NCBI GenBank assembly: GCA_947568835.1
Contig: OX387602.1
Coordinates: forward strand, 18,403,021-18,467,020
Length of the DNA: 64,000 nt
Origin: Protonemura montana
Taxonomy: Eukaryota; Arthropoda; Insecta; Plecoptera; Nemouridae
Direction of reading: 5' to 3'
A program made the translations under genes and the position numbers. Position 1 is the stretch's first letter. The number at the start of each line of letters is the position of its first letter. The notes under the pieces were generated by a model, which saw only the letters and a list, made by a program, of their open reading frames with translations, was not told where the DNA came from and ran no database searches. Shown here one piece after another: positions 1 to 14,449 of this stretch.

Positions 1-3000
1 CTCCACGAACACAGCACTATCTCCTTGTACACCTGTCATCACGTTTCCGGTCTCTCAGGGGAACTTCGGTCAGTATGGGGTAATAAAATTATGCACACGA
101 ACAGATAACACCATCATTGATTGTGACTTTTCGCGGTGAATATTTGAGTCCTTATTGCTGCCCTTCTTTCCCCCTAAATGTTTTCGATTAAAACTGAGAG
201 AAATTCACCTGATGAGTAATAGCGCCAAATAATGTGCGAGCCTGCTGGCAAGACCACTGTGCTTCTTTATTCTGGGTTTTGCCATGGACCAGTCTGATTT
301 CATTTCTAGCGAATAGTAATAATACTTACTCTACACCTAACCTGATCTGCACTTGCGACACAAAATGATCTAATAGCAGCTTGTAGTTATTATAATGTAT
401 GATTTCCTTTCAATCCGCTCTCTAACCTGAATAAGTTCATCGACCTCGTAACAGGGTATTCAGTTTTCATTGTTTCACAAATAGGTGGCCTAGATTCGGC
501 CCTAATGTCTTGCCAGTTGTAAGTGAGCAGTGACACAGGCAGCTGATGACGACCCATATTTTACATGTACTATCAAAAAGATGACAAATGTGGAACGATC
601 GCCACGTCTCGTGACACGCCGACACCCTGCATTCTCGTTCTTTGCTCATTGCTGAATATTTTCAGGATGTCATTGTGTTTTTGCTATGCGGATGTCATAT
701 GCAAATCGACGAACGATAAGTAAGCTAGTGGTACCTCGTGACATTGTGTTGCGACAAGACAGTGGTTTTTTAGCGTGGCCAAGTCATCATCGCTAATTTT
801 CGCAACTAATTTTAATCGCCATGTGATCGATCGATCAAAGGCAAGTTTTAAATACGACGAAACGCCAAGTATGGGAAAACATTTTTGCTCTAGGATCCAA
901 AATCAATCGTTTGCCATCTGACGTGGAAATTGTCAGTGTGGCGCAGGCTAAACCACGTAAAACAGGCGCAAGTTGTAATAATTAACCCTTGGTGAGCTCT
1001 CTCGATCTTGCTCGTCCTTATAACCTTGTCCGCTCATCAGTCAAGCTGTTATGACTCGTCCTCCAACTGGTTATCTCTCACATATCCCCCTTCTCTGAGA
1101 CTGTTTCATTAATTAAACACACTCATAATAATACATCTGATTGTCTTGGCTGTCTGTCTGGCTGATAAATGTCATTCAGGACTCAGCTGTCGTCGTCAGT
1201 TTCGTGCCCATTGTTGCCAGACGTCACCGCAGTCGCCACGCGCAATGATCAATGTGTTTGGATGTGTGCTTCAATTCGGTTTGAGCAGTGAACAATGCTG
1301 ATGGTTCTAGCGACATAAAGAACAGCTACATGCGAAAATTGTTGGGATCTATTCATCACGCGTTTCTTGTGTTGGTGTGGTGTGTGCTTTGCTGGTTTGA
1401 TGGTCCACGCTAGTCAAATCATGCGGGGCTCGTACACAAAGACTAGGTCTGCAGATGGCTCTAGAACCGTATATCCAGGACGGCACCAACGTTTTCTCAG
1501 TGTCTATCAGCAAAGTAGGCTCTGATATCGTTTACACCTGGCTGCCTTGCAAGTCGCTACTAGACTCTATTTATAATAACGTCTAATTATTGTTTGAAAT
1601 GTAATTGCATCATGGACAACACATGATCCGGCGTAGCCTGTTGTGCTTGTGCATCGCAACACCACACTGGTATAATGTAATAACACTTTCACCTGTATAT
1701 TTACTTTTTAGACGGAAGAGTATCGTGACAGGGGGGTCATTGACATTTGCGGGATGCAATTCGCGTTCGTGAGATATAATTCAATGGGGTTTTAAGTTCA
1801 ATCGTTACTCTGATGGTTTTGGCCGCGTCGAAAGAAGCACAAATTGCGAAAGGCAATTGCCGTACGTCCGCCTACTCTGTTGCATAGTTGACTCTCGATC
1901 CAGTTCGAACTCCCTCGATCTTGTTCTTGCCTCTCATGCTTGTTGCTTGCAGTGCCCACCGTCAGTGCTCTCTAGTCTTCATCACCCACAGAGGACCAAT
2001 TTTAATGGAACTGCCACCGTCGTACTTGTAGGTTGGCGTTGTGCTCGTCTTACGGCTTGGACGCACTGTTATTTCACCTGACATTTAGAATCGCGTTGCT
2101 GTTCTGCTGCAATAACGAAATGAACACTTACGTTCGATTGTGTGTGGAAATGGTCATTTGACTAATCAGCTTTAGTCTACAAATTGCGTATTTTCTTAAT
2201 AGTTTTAAGTTAGCTGTGGGCAATTTTCTTGCAAAAGCCATCTTCGTTTTTACAAATTAACCCATCCGCGCCCATATGTATTTGAACGATAGAATAATTC
2301 ACAACTTCTCGACTTTTTGTTCACACATTTCCAGGATCTTCTCATGTCGCTGTATGCACTTACCGCGAATCTACGTTTACCAATGACATCTAGGATATTT
2401 GTGAAAGTTTTGTTGAAACTAGAGCTGCAATGTTCGTGGTAGTGTTTAATCAAGTCAAAATTGCAATACTCGTCGCATTATTCTAGTTTTTTTTTCGGGG
2501 ACATTGTGGTTTGTTCGGTTTCTTGTGACGTTCGTTTCTGGGCTGTAGATCTGGTTTTATAGACAGCTAGATTGTATTGCATCGACTTGTAAATCGTTTT
2601 AAACTCCCAACAAGCAGTCGTAACTTCGTGTCCCAGATTTTGCCGCCAAAAATTAACGTCCAATTAATCGTCTGCGTCTCGTAATGCCACAGCGTAAGTC
2701 GTTTCGTGTTCGGTGACATTTTGAGTATAATTGCGGGTTACATTCTGTTGCCCGTACATGTTGTGCGTAAATAAGCGTAGAGCTGGCAACGTTGCATGCA
2801 AGAATCTACCCTTACGTATACCCAGTTATACAATGACTGCAGCAGTCGTTAGCTGGATCAATGTTTGGGGGAGTTTCAAGTACAATATGCCTCCAAATTC
2901 CTCAACTCTGCTAAACTCGCTCTTTTAATATGGCTAAAGCATTTCTCTCTCGTCAGTAGTCTCGCTTAAAGTGGGAACATCGGAGAATTTAAGCGACGAT

Positions 3001-3654
3001 ATATTCCTAGAGCTGCCATTTTATTAAACTCGGTGCCCCGCCTGGTCTTAGCTTACTATAAATGTGGAACAGCTATTCTCTACAATGTTTGCCATCCTGT
3101 TGCAAAGAAAAGTGCGCACTATTTCTGCGACAATCCGGCATTTTACGTTTTAATGCATGCAGCATTAATCTGTGTACATCCACTCTGCATTTTTTTTTAA
3201 GTCTCCTGCCTAGCTGTCATTTTACTGGCACGATACATTGTACCAGAGAATGAATAATTACTGCATTATTCTGGCCTATGAGGCGTAGTCACAATATTAC
3301 CGTGGCAGTTAGGTTGATAATCATTCCCACATAAGCGTAGGTTTGCTATCTCGACCCATGAGCCTAAAAAGTTAGATTGACATTTGTATTGCTAGCCACT
3401 AAAGTAGACTATGCACTTAGCAACCTTCCCATTCTAACCGCTACCTTGATTTGCGACAATCCGAATCTAGAACATAATACAGTGACTGTTAAATTGTTTT
3501 CGCAAATTCTCAAAATCTTTTTCAATTTTCGTCTACCACGAAGAAGGGATAAAACGTTCACGCAGCCTGGGTAACGCTTTTCAAATGCTGGCATCGCCTA
3601 GCAGAGCAGAGCATCTAGAAGCAAGAACGCACTGCGGGTGAAGTTTGGCATCCG

Positions 3655-3701
3655 CGCGACCCGCGATCGATCCCCGTGTGGCCCTTGCGGAGCGGGTCGC
3701 G
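3655..3701. repeat. GC-rich perfect inverted repeat (10 bp arms)
   Basis: CGCGACCCGC at 3655-3664 is the exact reverse complement of GCGGGTCGCG at 3692-3701, with a 27 bp loop. It lies in a locally GC-rich patch inside otherwise mixed-composition non-coding DNA. It could form a strong hairpin in RNA or single-stranded DNA, but no function is shown. Confidence 0.6.
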
Positions 3702-6700
3702 GGCGGTTAGAGGGGGAGGGGGGTAGAGCCAGCCAGCGTGGGTTAGTGAGTAGTAAGCTCCCCAGCTAGACCGATCTGCTCTACACTCTCCGCGAAGCAT
3801 TGGAGGGCCATGCATACGGTGCAAACAGAATATCTTGGCCCCTACAGTACACGGATCGGAGACAGGCGAAATCGCTTACTCCAGGGCCTGGACTTGTTTG
3901 TGATGATGTTCTTGGTAGTTCTTGCACTTCTGAATCTCAAACATTAGATGCGCCTTGAAACCAACGGAATTTCATCGATGTGGAAAGTAGAATTGTCATG
4001 TAAACTAAATACAAAACAACTTAAACGGCCCTAAAGACATTTTTACTCAACTACTCATATACTTTCGACTTGCACCTTACCATTTATTTTTAGTGGCATA
4101 ATTGTTATTTTCTAATAGCCCTTTAATATTGAGCTGAAATCTGCGATAAAACAGAGGCCTGCAACCGGCTAGTCTAGTCTGCCAGATCTAGGTAAACATA
4201 CACACCACACTGGTCATCATGTTAATCACTGAGGCACGATTCTTTCGGACCACTAACAATTTGTGATGTTCTTCGTAGAAAGACTGCTTGAGACGGGAGA
4301 ATCTTGTAGCCTACTATCAGATATGCTCGTTAATTAACTTTTGACCCTTTCCATCTATGATAATGCTGTGGCGTTTGCCCTGGACTCAACGGGAGACGGC
4401 TTCCAGCACAGAGACCAAATGTCGGTGGTATTGTCAAGTTTTAAGACTTACCAGCGAAATGATACGGATGTCCTCTTAGATATTGCATACCTACTGTGTT
4501 ATTCTGATTTGGTAGCCAAACCGCACTGGAAAAGTCAAACTATTGTGCACTCACTAAATGTTGGATTGACACATTATTCTTTGACGAACTCCACGTTGCG
4601 CCAATAACGAAAGCTTCTGCTGTGTATTCGTTTTTTTTTGCTCTTTGGACGAGGATTTTTTTCACTGTTTGTCAAGCAGTAGTTTGTGCAAAGTTTCAAC
4701 CCTGGTCAAAAGGCCTCGGTTAGTTTTGGAACTTATGCTCGTGTCTATACTTCATTTCATTCTATGATGATTCCATTATGTACGCTGGTGGGCTACAAGT
4801 GTTTTAAACGTGCAGTCCATGCTGCAATAAAATCAATTATGTCGACAAGCGGTCAATCCCTATAAATGATACAAATCTTTTCTTCTGAGTGTGAGATTTA
4901 GATATGGTCAGCAGTGGTGGGTACTCTTACAATGCTATCTATAATCTAATGACGTTTTGTCGATTTTTTAATGGAACGCTGTACGTAAGTGCGTAAATGT
5001 GGGTAATGTTGGAGATCGTGAAAATCGTGATTACCTCTACCCCACTTCTGAACAAAACTGCTCACATCATATCATTATCCAGATCCTGTCAATCCCATTC
5101 AATATCCTAGACGGGTTTTGCACATGTTCGATTTTATATTTCCAACGTTTGACTAAAACATCTCATGCAATGCGGTGTAAAGCACTGTAAACGCATGGTG
5201 GAAAAAGTGCTTCTGCGAACAAACCGAAAGCGACGGTGGTCACAATACTTTGGTAGCAGTGTAGCTAGCTTATCGAGCTGCCTAGGAGCTCCAAGCTCAC
5301 GGAGCCCGATGCCACCTCCAAGATAATTGATTCCCCACAAGATTTCCATTTCTATTCCGGGGCAAGTAAAATATGCGCTCTTTTTCCAATTTTTCTGTCA
5401 TTTTTTTCCAATTCTTCCGGTGCCTTGTCGGGGCGCTTCTTTTCGTATTCCAATCCAACCGTCCAATTTTCAATTCGTCTTATCAATCAGCCTTGGCGTG
5501 CGGGATCTTTTTGGTTTGTCGGTGCTTTCTATATCCGTACTTCAATGAGTTCAAATTAATGGGGGTACATCGATTAGAAAGCCGACGACGTTGGCACGGC
5601 TATCTAAGGGCCCTGAATGGACATGTGGCAATTTTTAAATTTTTGTTTATTATGTTGGTAGCAAATCTCCATACATGTTTGACATCGCGAGGAAACGGCC
5701 AAATCTTAGGCCAGCGTTTTTAATTTTGTTGTTCAGCGTGGAAACTTAAATCTGTAGGACATCGGTCGTACTTCACAATACCAATATCTGTTGCCCTCAC
5801 TCATTGAATGTATAGCCTTTCGGAGATTTTTTATATCCAATCCGATTAACGCATTACCAAAACTTTTCACAGCCAGGCATTTGAAACGAGATTGCGTCTG
5901 TCGATCACTAGGTGCCTGGTGTCAGGTGACAACGCGACATGAGCACTCTACAAGTAACTTACGAGTGCAGTGATAACCGTAAGTGGTAACTCGCCACGTT
6001 TAGCAAGTGGGTGGGGGAAAACTGACACGGACCTCCTTATCATACGTAACACCTCCATGCGCACGTGTATCAGCACTAGGCGGCAGTTACGTAACCTCGG
6101 CTTTAATTATGTTTACCCGACGTTTGTGTCAATGTCATAAACAGTGCTATCACAGTCACGTTATCACTGGAACCGAAGTACAGTTTTGCACAACAGATCG
6201 CTTCGTTCGTCTCCGCGCTTTGGATGTGCTAAGGGCTGAACAAAACGGTTCGATGGGATGTTATGACCACGCTGGCCATAGATACATGCATTGTTATTCT
6301 CAAACTCACTTGTTTCCCCTGACAATGTGATATGATATGGCAGAGAGAGCGGCAATTTGAGTGACGACGTATCAGCGAACCGAGTGACATTCGATGTGCC
6401 AGCTCGTCATTGCTCGCATCGAGTTTGTTTTTCCATTTCTTTTATCTGTTTAATGCAAACATCAGAGTTAACGAGCAGTGTGTGTTTGTGTGAAACGATA
6501 CTCGTGACTTTTGCAGGAAAATAGTAAATAATATAATCGGATGGCGCAAAATAGTATACGTTAGTCATTCGGTTACCTACGTCGGTCGGTACGTTTCGCT
6601 TCGGCAGTAGCGGAGACGCTATAGTCGCGACAATATCTACGCTGCAACTCGTCGCTATGTTGCGTCGTAATGTCAAATACAATTGGTCGCGTCTGGTCGA

Positions 6701-9700
6701 ACCGTTTTGCGATTGCTGGCATTGCGCGTCGTTGGCCGATTTGTGCCATGAATTTACTGCTAGTGCTCTGTGATGTCGACCGCGCCGGCGTTGGTCAGAT
6801 AGTTTTCAGTGCATGTGCTGTACTGCAAGTTTCGGTTTCGTCATTTACGCTGTCGCCGGTTTCGCAGTGTCCAGTGATTTATATGCCGTCTGCTATTCGT
6901 TTCGAAGTGGTACTGAGTGGTACTGGCGTTAGACAATCGTTATGCCGTTTCATTGCTAATTTTACGAGTGCGTATGTGTTGACGGGAAATTGCAGTATAA
7001 TGCATTAACTTCCAACTCGAACCTGCGGTGTCTTTGAAATCTTAATTCTGTCTCGCGCTGCGTCGCCAGTCGACCTGATTGGGCAGCCCAATAAACCTGC
7101 GTGCGAATCGCTCTCATGCTCTTATTCAGCACGGATATTGCGAAATTTGCATGCGAGCGCACGCACTTGGCGCGGAGACGGTTCCACAAGTCTTAGCGTG
7201 TGGTGCACCGGATGAATCCTTGTAAGTGAATAATATCTAGACGTGCCCACGAAAATATATCTCTCGGCGCACCATAAATGTTGACCGTTTTCAACGGTTA
7301 CCACTGTAGCATGATGCTAGCAGCCAAGCCGCTGCACTAGATGTACGTGCTCTGAACGAATTACGGCGATCTTATTCTTATTTTTGTGCTCACGGTCTTC
7401 TTGGTACCTGATTGGATGCTAGGCTAGTCGTGTCTACTCGATTCTTGCTTGGCGAGTTTCAACTTTGTGTAGTGCGAGTTTTTTTTTCGTTCGCTTCTTT
7501 CTTTTAGTCGAGTCGCCGTACAGAAGAACAGGTTGCAGTTTGCAAGCTTGCGATGTTTCTGGTTTGCTACGGTTTCATGTCGTACTCGATGCAAACCTGG
7601 CAAAGAGAAGAAGTCCTCTCCGGGGCCCTGGGCTAGATTAGCTCTGCTTGTGTCGGATGCCAGCATCATAAAAATAATTTGCAGAGTAGCACGATTAACT
7701 TCAGCACATTTTATCCTTTTTGTTGAGTTGAACTTGAGCCAGGCGTCGATTATCTCTCCTCGAGCACCGACTAGGTATTTCCTGGTTTGCTATAATGCTG
7801 GGAAACCGACCGGTATTCATTACAATCGGCACTGCTGCCTGCTACCACGCGATTAATACATTATGCAAGACAATCGTATTACACGTAAATTACTCAAGGC
7901 TCCTCGTTTTGTAACGAGTGGTCCGCGATAGTTGCCCATTATTCATCTCGAGGAAATTATTCATTTTGGCAACGCCGTTGCGTCGGATTCGGAACGCCGT
8001 GGCTTTGGTAACAATGAGAGGCCCTATGTTTGCGGCCACCGACAGTCCTCTGAGCTTGTAGCGTCACATGTTTTTCTGCTTTCTGGCATATTCGTGTCTT
8101 TCGGCAACTCGCAACTGCAAATAACAATGGAGTGGATGTGGCCTCGAGCTGTGAAGTGTGAATATTCTGGAAACAGTGCGAATCGTTGGAAATCGCAGAG
8201 CGCTGCGGTACTGCGCGCTGGTGGACGGGAGACTTGCAATTCTCGTGTTCGCCCCTTGAGCAGGGTGGCAGATTTTTGAAAGCAAGGCGAAAGAATGTAG
8301 CAATTGGAACTCTCCCATTCTCACTTAGCCGCGCTTGTTCAATATCGAGAAGCTTCCTTGGCTGGTTCTGGTATGGGTAGTACTGCCTCTTTCAAATTCT
8401 AGATTTTCTACTTCTCCAGCACAAACGCCATACATGCCAACCAAGCAGGATAAAGCCAGTCGAAGTGCTTTTAGTTTTTACGCGATCGGTTTTGTTAGCT
8501 CGCAGAGGAACCCGTGTATATGCTCGTTATTATCGAACACGACAGACTTTTAGAAAGAGTTTTCGCCATTCTCGCATTTTGTTCGAACTTGTACTTCCGG
8601 CTAGCAGGCCAGCCAGCCAACAGGAAGAGCGCAGCCACACAACAACAGAACAAGCGAAACGTCAGCGTTTCGTGCCGCTTGCAACAGACATGACTTTCAC
8701 ATTGCCAACTCAACACAACGCGCTCGAAGCGCCGAATATATTTATTTATTCGTTACAAAACTCGTTAGAAGAAGTAACACAAAAATACGTATAAATATTT
8801 GAAAATACGGTGTTGCCGATTCGATGGAGGTTTGTACCGAACACACAGCGCAGCGTGTGACTTCTTCGAGATGTGTCTACAATCGGACGGCATCATCTAG
8901 TTATTTCGTGTTGTTTACAAGGAAGTAAAAATGCACTGAAAAATGCAACGTAGCCATGTCGAGGAGATACAGCATCTTTTGGCGTCGCCTTCAATGTCTG
9001 TCTTTTGCGTTCCATCCACCGTCAGCGGTCAATCTTCATACCAGTTCTGATCTTTAATTTGTTCCAAATGTCGTTCCTGTATTCATCTTGTGAGATAGTT
9101 TCTAATTTCCTGGCTAAATCAGGACTCGATACGTACGAGTAATACCTGGCACCTTCTCGCTGTCTGGTTGGCTTATTGGTCGAGATAAGGGTAGGAAAAG
9201 CTTCGTTTTCTAAAAAATATATTCTGAAGATTATCCGTTACCTAAACGGTTTACAAAGGCAAATTGTCTCCAGTCGCGCAGCCAGAAGGAAGATGTTAGC
9301 CTGACGTAGGTAGGGTTATAGCTAGTCGTTCTTTTCTAACTGTTTCCCAAGGGCTGATCATCTAAAAAGTACCGATTCAAGAGCTTTGCTTTCTGTAATA
9401 TGCAGTGTGCATTTACCGTTATATGATGATCAACCGTTGCATTGCCACGATGAGCCATAGAAGCCAACCGACTTTACAGGCGGACTTTGCGAGTAAAAAA
9501 AACGTCTCCCCTTTTTCAGGTGCTACAAAAACTAGTGCACGATCTTTATTCTCATGAGAGTCGACGTCATAGCGATCTTCATATCAAAGAACGGAAAGCA
9601 AATATGTTCGCCTTCTGAAATTTCGTGCTCGCATTTGCAAAGTTATCTCTTGTAATTTCCCATCACGCCATTTTCGAACCCTGTGCTTAGAACTTTCGTC

Positions 9701-12700
9701 CGAATTATCTATTTAATCGTCTTCTTTATTTTTTCTCCAAAATTGCTCTAAATACTAGACATTTATGAATCATATGTGCATCTTTGGCTTGTAAAGTTAA
9801 TTTAAAACATAACGACACGTTGCTACATGCGACTGTCCTGTTGCCTAATAACGTGGACTACCTCCACGAAAGTTTATTTCCCGGCAATATATAGTTCCGG
9901 CTATTTTTAGTCAGGAACGTGCCAAGATCCATTGCCAATGTTTATGATAGGAGAGTGCTGCGCTGGTAATCTGGTTAGCGAGCGACTGCCGCGTGGGTGG
10001 AGTCCCTCTCGTTGCATGGGTGGAGGCAGAATCTAAAGTTCCCCAGGCGAACGGAACATCTTTCAAAGTTTCAGCCCACGGGCATATACGTAGGACGATC
10101 TTGTATGTGTTCGCTGCTTATGTCTTCTCTTTCTTCTTGTTATGGACTTTGGGAACGCATTACTGGGGGACAAGGGGTCGGGCAAGCTATGCAGGCCTTG
10201 TGATCTATGCAGATGTTGAGATGGCATGTTCGCCTGAGACACCATATGCCGGCGGACACCGGATTGCTTGTAATATTAGGAAAGTTAAAACGACGAAAGA
10301 TGTTGTTGAGCAGGGGATAGTTTCGGAAAAAAATGCTCACGGGCCGTATTTTTCCGTAAAAATAAACCTTTTGGTAAATATAGGGGGCAGGACTGGGGGT
10401 GAGCCGAAATAGGTCCCTTTTTATGCTGCGTTACAAACTTGGGCTATCTTTTTCTTTCAATTAACTTTTACGTTAACATTGTTTGGGTTTATGGTAGTGC
10501 CAGCTGCACTTGATGTATTTGATGGCGGATAGGAAAAATAGTGTTCATGTAATTTTTACTCTATTGTCCATGTAATTACTCATTTTTGGACTTCATTTTA
10601 CTTTGAGTTTGTTTATGTTTAAATGTGTGTGTGTGTTTTTTATAATTTGGCACTAGTTTCATCAGTGGTTCTGGAAATGCACCAGGATTTGGTTGGTTCA
10701 AAAATGCAGCTTGTAACTATTTTGTAGACCGGTTCGGTGGAGGTACGGTGTTTTTTGGGTCACATTTTTGCAAACAAAGGGATAATAGCCGGGCTGACAG
10801 TATGAAATGACGTGGAATCGTACACGTTAAAAGACTAGCTCGACCGCCAGATCTTGGTCGGATGTAGTAAATAAGCTTTGGTCAGGTGTTTTCTAGAGGG
10901 GCACACGATGCCACGTTGCCACATGGCCAGCACAAAGTGCGTGTAATAATAATAATGACGAGTGCTTTCCTGTTGGCTAGCTGACTAGCTGGCCTCCTCA
11001 GCCTGTTTGCTTTATCCAGTACAGTCAGGCTTGAAAACAATTATTGCCAGCATTGCGAGCCTAAAATGTACATAAGCACTAAAAGATTGTCCACTCAGGA
11101 ATGATGTGCCACATAGAAAATTCATATGGCCGATCAATTTTAACGTGGACTTAAAACCAGGCCTAAATTTAAATAATGGATCTGACGCAAGTTTCATTAA
11201 AGTTAATTCGGGGGAGGTTTCCATCGCAGCTGAACGTTTCTGCGCACCGAAACGCTGCGTTCTACGTCGCGATCCATGGGCCAGTGGGATTGCACAACCT
11301 TAGCCAGTCCAAATGCCGTTTTATTGATTCGACAAGCCCTTCTCGTCGCTTTTACTCTTCGCTGGCATTGAAAACTGTGGGCACCGGCACCGCAATTCGC
11401 GCAAGCAAACCCAACATTTCCTCTAGCTTCGTTTTGCGGCCCTGCACTGGTACCAATTTGCAGCATCCTCCGACGCAATGAATTGTGTTTGGAATTCGCG
11501 AGTCGCTCTGTTCGCTACACAACTGTGCGGTTGAATGAATTACTCGGTTTCCAGAGTCTTGGAATTGGAAATATATCCCTAATCGATTGTTAATTGAATT
11601 CGTTGCCAACGGGGTGAGTTAATTAGGTTTCCTTGTAGGCTGAGCCTCCTTCGCAATCAGCAAAGCCTCGATTATCATTTAAATGGAAACGAATGGAATT
11701 GCGCTTTAGTGCGGCAGCAACTGATAACGGAGAACACAGAGCTAAACAAATGGATGAAAGGCTTATTCTATCACGAGATGACTTTTTCCATTTGCGACTT
11801 GAGTTACAGATGTGTGTGTTTTTTTTTAATGGTGCTGTTATCTCCTTAGCTGAGTCAGAATGCACAGTTGTCAGATCTCTGTAAACATTGGCTTTTTAAT
11901 CGTGCGTTGAAGATTCGGTCTATTATTGCAGCAATGATTTTTTTTTTGCGGCACTGGCAAAACTAGTCAGCTGCCCGAGGCTAGGGCCAGCCAGCGAGCC
12001 AGCAGTTTGCGATGCCGGTTTTTTCTGTCCGTTCTCTAATCTTGTTTAGGAGCCAGCTGGACTAGCAAGCGCCTCGTCATCACCTCACGATTGGCTTAAC
12101 TCTTCCACCAATGGCGTATCCAGGCCGATCCGAACTTGAAGTTCGCTGGTCTGTTCTTCTCCTGATATAAATCCACGAGTCTTCAATAATGCTGACGCAA
12201 TTTCGGGACAGGCAGGCACCCAAGCGCGGATGCGTACATGTATAGCAACGTCCCAAGCCCATCTAGCCGCTCGAATCGGGTTCGCCCATCTTGCACCCGC
12301 CTGGATGCCTGCTACGAACTACCCCTGCTCGCATTCTGTCATTTTACGACATTTTTATGTAAAGCGATAGCATGCGTCGCTCGTTTGCATTTTGTACCGA
12401 TCGCAGGAGCTCTTTCAACGGTCGCCTATCTGTTTATGAATAACGTAGTTGCAACATACAACAGAAGCCCTATATGTATAACGACGTCGACAAGGACGCC
12501 GATGAAATTTAGCAATTTCTCACCCATGTGATCACCAGAAATTCTCTCAATCGAATCAAACAGGCCATGATTACTAGTGATAAGATGAAGCTGATATGAT
12601 TTTCCACTTTATCGACCAACAGTCGAACCTCGTATTATACTGTCTCGCGATTTGACTCGCTTGGTGCCAGCAGAGTGGTTGTTCCATTTTTCATGACAAG

Positions 12701-13377
12701 TAGTGTCTCGGCTTCTATACGTGTACTGTACTCGACAAGCTGCTAGGCGTTGCAAATTCCGCGTTATTATTAACCGTATAAGGTCACCTTTATGCACTGA
12801 AACATGGCATTATTCGTGTGGCTTCCTTATCATGTATTGCGTCCACGTACGCGACGGTACGTGCACGAGCCGGCAACGCTGTGTTCTGACTCGCTGGGAT
12901 CGAATAACAAACGGGGGAAACTACTGCAGCGTTGCCTGCTGGTGAAACTAGTATTTTTTCGGTTCATAATGCTTCAAGAATCGATCGTTTCGCAGCAGTA
13001 TGGACGAAAAGCGTTTCTCGACAATTCCACTCGCAATGCTTCGGATTGACTCCAGATAGTGAACGAGATCCAGTAATTCAACATCGACGACGAACCACTT
13101 TGTGGGCTCATAATCACGTTCTATGCTTCGGATTCACACTGTTTGGGAGTGGGATACATTAGTGGATCTACCCACAATTCACATTCATCGTTCTCCTCCA
13201 AAAGCAATCTCACCACTTGCTAATCATTGCAGTCTGCAGGATAAACATTTCAACGCCCTTCTGCAGTGCGTTCCTTCGTTATTACAGAGTAGTCGGCATT
13301 GTTCTTCAGTCTCGCGCGCCACACAATCGCATGATGAGCTAGCTATGTCGTCGCTATCAGTGCAATTGTGATTGATT

Positions 13378-13392
13378 GAGAGAGCGAGAGAG
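13378..13392 (+). promoter_or_regulatory. GAGA-type repeat, possible GAGA-factor site
   Basis: Two GAGAGAG blocks (13378-13384 and 13386-13392) are separated by one C. In flies such tracts bind GAGA factor at promoters and chromatin boundaries. Here the position, about 0.8 kb before the first spen exon in the window, is only suggestive. It may also be simple-sequence DNA. Confidence 0.22.
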
Positions 13393-14224
13393 TGATAGGC
13401 AATCAAAATCCAATTGCAATGTGTCCACTTTGCACGAGAGCTCGGTGTTCTGTGCCCAGCCGGTTTCGTCTGGCCTGGCAAGCTTCGTCGGAGTAGTCGC
13501 AATCCTGGCATTAGGAAGACCGACTAGGCACTGTGTGTGCGCAGGCGCCTCGCGCAGCCAACCCTCCACCTAGTGCGGCCGTCCACGTCTCTCATTGGCT
13601 ACATTCCAGCGATGGCCGCCGAACGATAATCTATTGTACATAATTTTTTACATGCTCCCCACTCCAGCTTGGTTATCGCTTTGTACAGCGGACTATCATA
13701 TGACGTTGTGTGTGTGTAGTTTTTTTTATATCATAAGTTTTACGGCTATTTAATAGTAGCACACAGTACTTTTATTCTGTATATAATTTATGAAACTTTT
13801 CTTAATTCTATGTTATGGATGGCAACAATCAGTCCCCTGTACAATGTCATGCTAGCCTTGAAAAATATATGTTTTTATTTGTCTTGACGATGTTTTTTTG
13901 TTGTTGTTATGTTTTATGCATTGATCTGAGCCATTCCTGAAACATGGATATCACATCCTTGTCATTGTGTTCCTTTCAGACAACCCCGTCCGTAGCGTGC
14001 ATACCTTGACCTATCAGTCCATGTCTATCATTAAAAAGTAATCTATTCCCATAAAAAATGTAATACACTGATATGGATTTTTGCATTGCGTTGTACAGAT
14101 ACACCTGATCCACTTGACAGAAATACCATCGCGATGGTAATCGATTTCAGTCGCGAAAGTAAACATCTCGATCGCGGTCCAAATATATGTCGTAATCAAA
14201 TGATCAATGTTTCCTCTCTTGCAG

Positions 14225-14449
14225 CTATGGGCGTTTGCAAAGTGTCAAGTTGTTGCCCCGGGCGAAAGAAGAGGAAGGTGCCACAGGGCTTAGTGCTACC
14301 GTCGCGTTCGTCGACATCAAGTCTGCCTCGAAGGCGCACAACATGGAGCAGAAACTTGACGAACGATGCTTGAGCACCGAGTACTACGAACCGCCGATTC
14401 CGGGCACTTCCCAGGCACCTCTCTATGCGGCACCACGGTTTCCCCGCGG
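14225..14449 (+). CDS. spen: spen exon: C-terminal part of RRM1
   Basis: Acceptor cctctcttgcag, donor GG|gtaagt. It enters mid-codon (third base) and reads YGRLQSVKLLPRAKEEEG, then VAFVDIKSASKAHNMEQKL and a conserved TEYYEPP. These are RRM1 beta2, the RNP1-like beta3 segment (ATVAFVDI) and alpha2 of Spen. The helix and strand before YGR must come from an upstream exon not present here, so the intron cuts RRM1 between alpha1 and beta2. Confidence 0.93.

Larger units (their letters stand above)
1..14224. other. Upstream spen intron / non-coding sequence, no supported gene
   Basis: No open reading frame here looks like a known protein; the frames present are short and of ordinary composition. 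I searched for the missing first half of spen RRM1 (a stretch reading roughly HLWVGNLP, ending in a split CG|C arginine codon) and did not find it. The simplest reading is that this is the 3' part of a very long first coding intron. Composition alternates between AT-rich DNA and more GC-rich patches (about 3600-3830, 6540-6860, 8000-8280), which could be regulatory or untranslated exons. No transcript evidence is available. Confidence 0.55.

Noticed and set aside
3324..3331. Su(H)-like site TTCCCACA (also one at about 59509)
   Set aside because: Attractive because Spen acts with Su(H), but isolated 8-mers are expected by chance in 64 kb.
3377..3574. SNLP reading that resembles an RRM RNP2 strand
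   Set aside because: Flanking residues do not fit Spen RRM1 (no HLWVG before it, no matching helix after it, no CG|gt donor).
9993..10412. 139-codon open frame with a hydrophobic stretch
   Set aside because: No recognisable family, no splice context and ordinary composition; overlapping frames on both strands are equally open.
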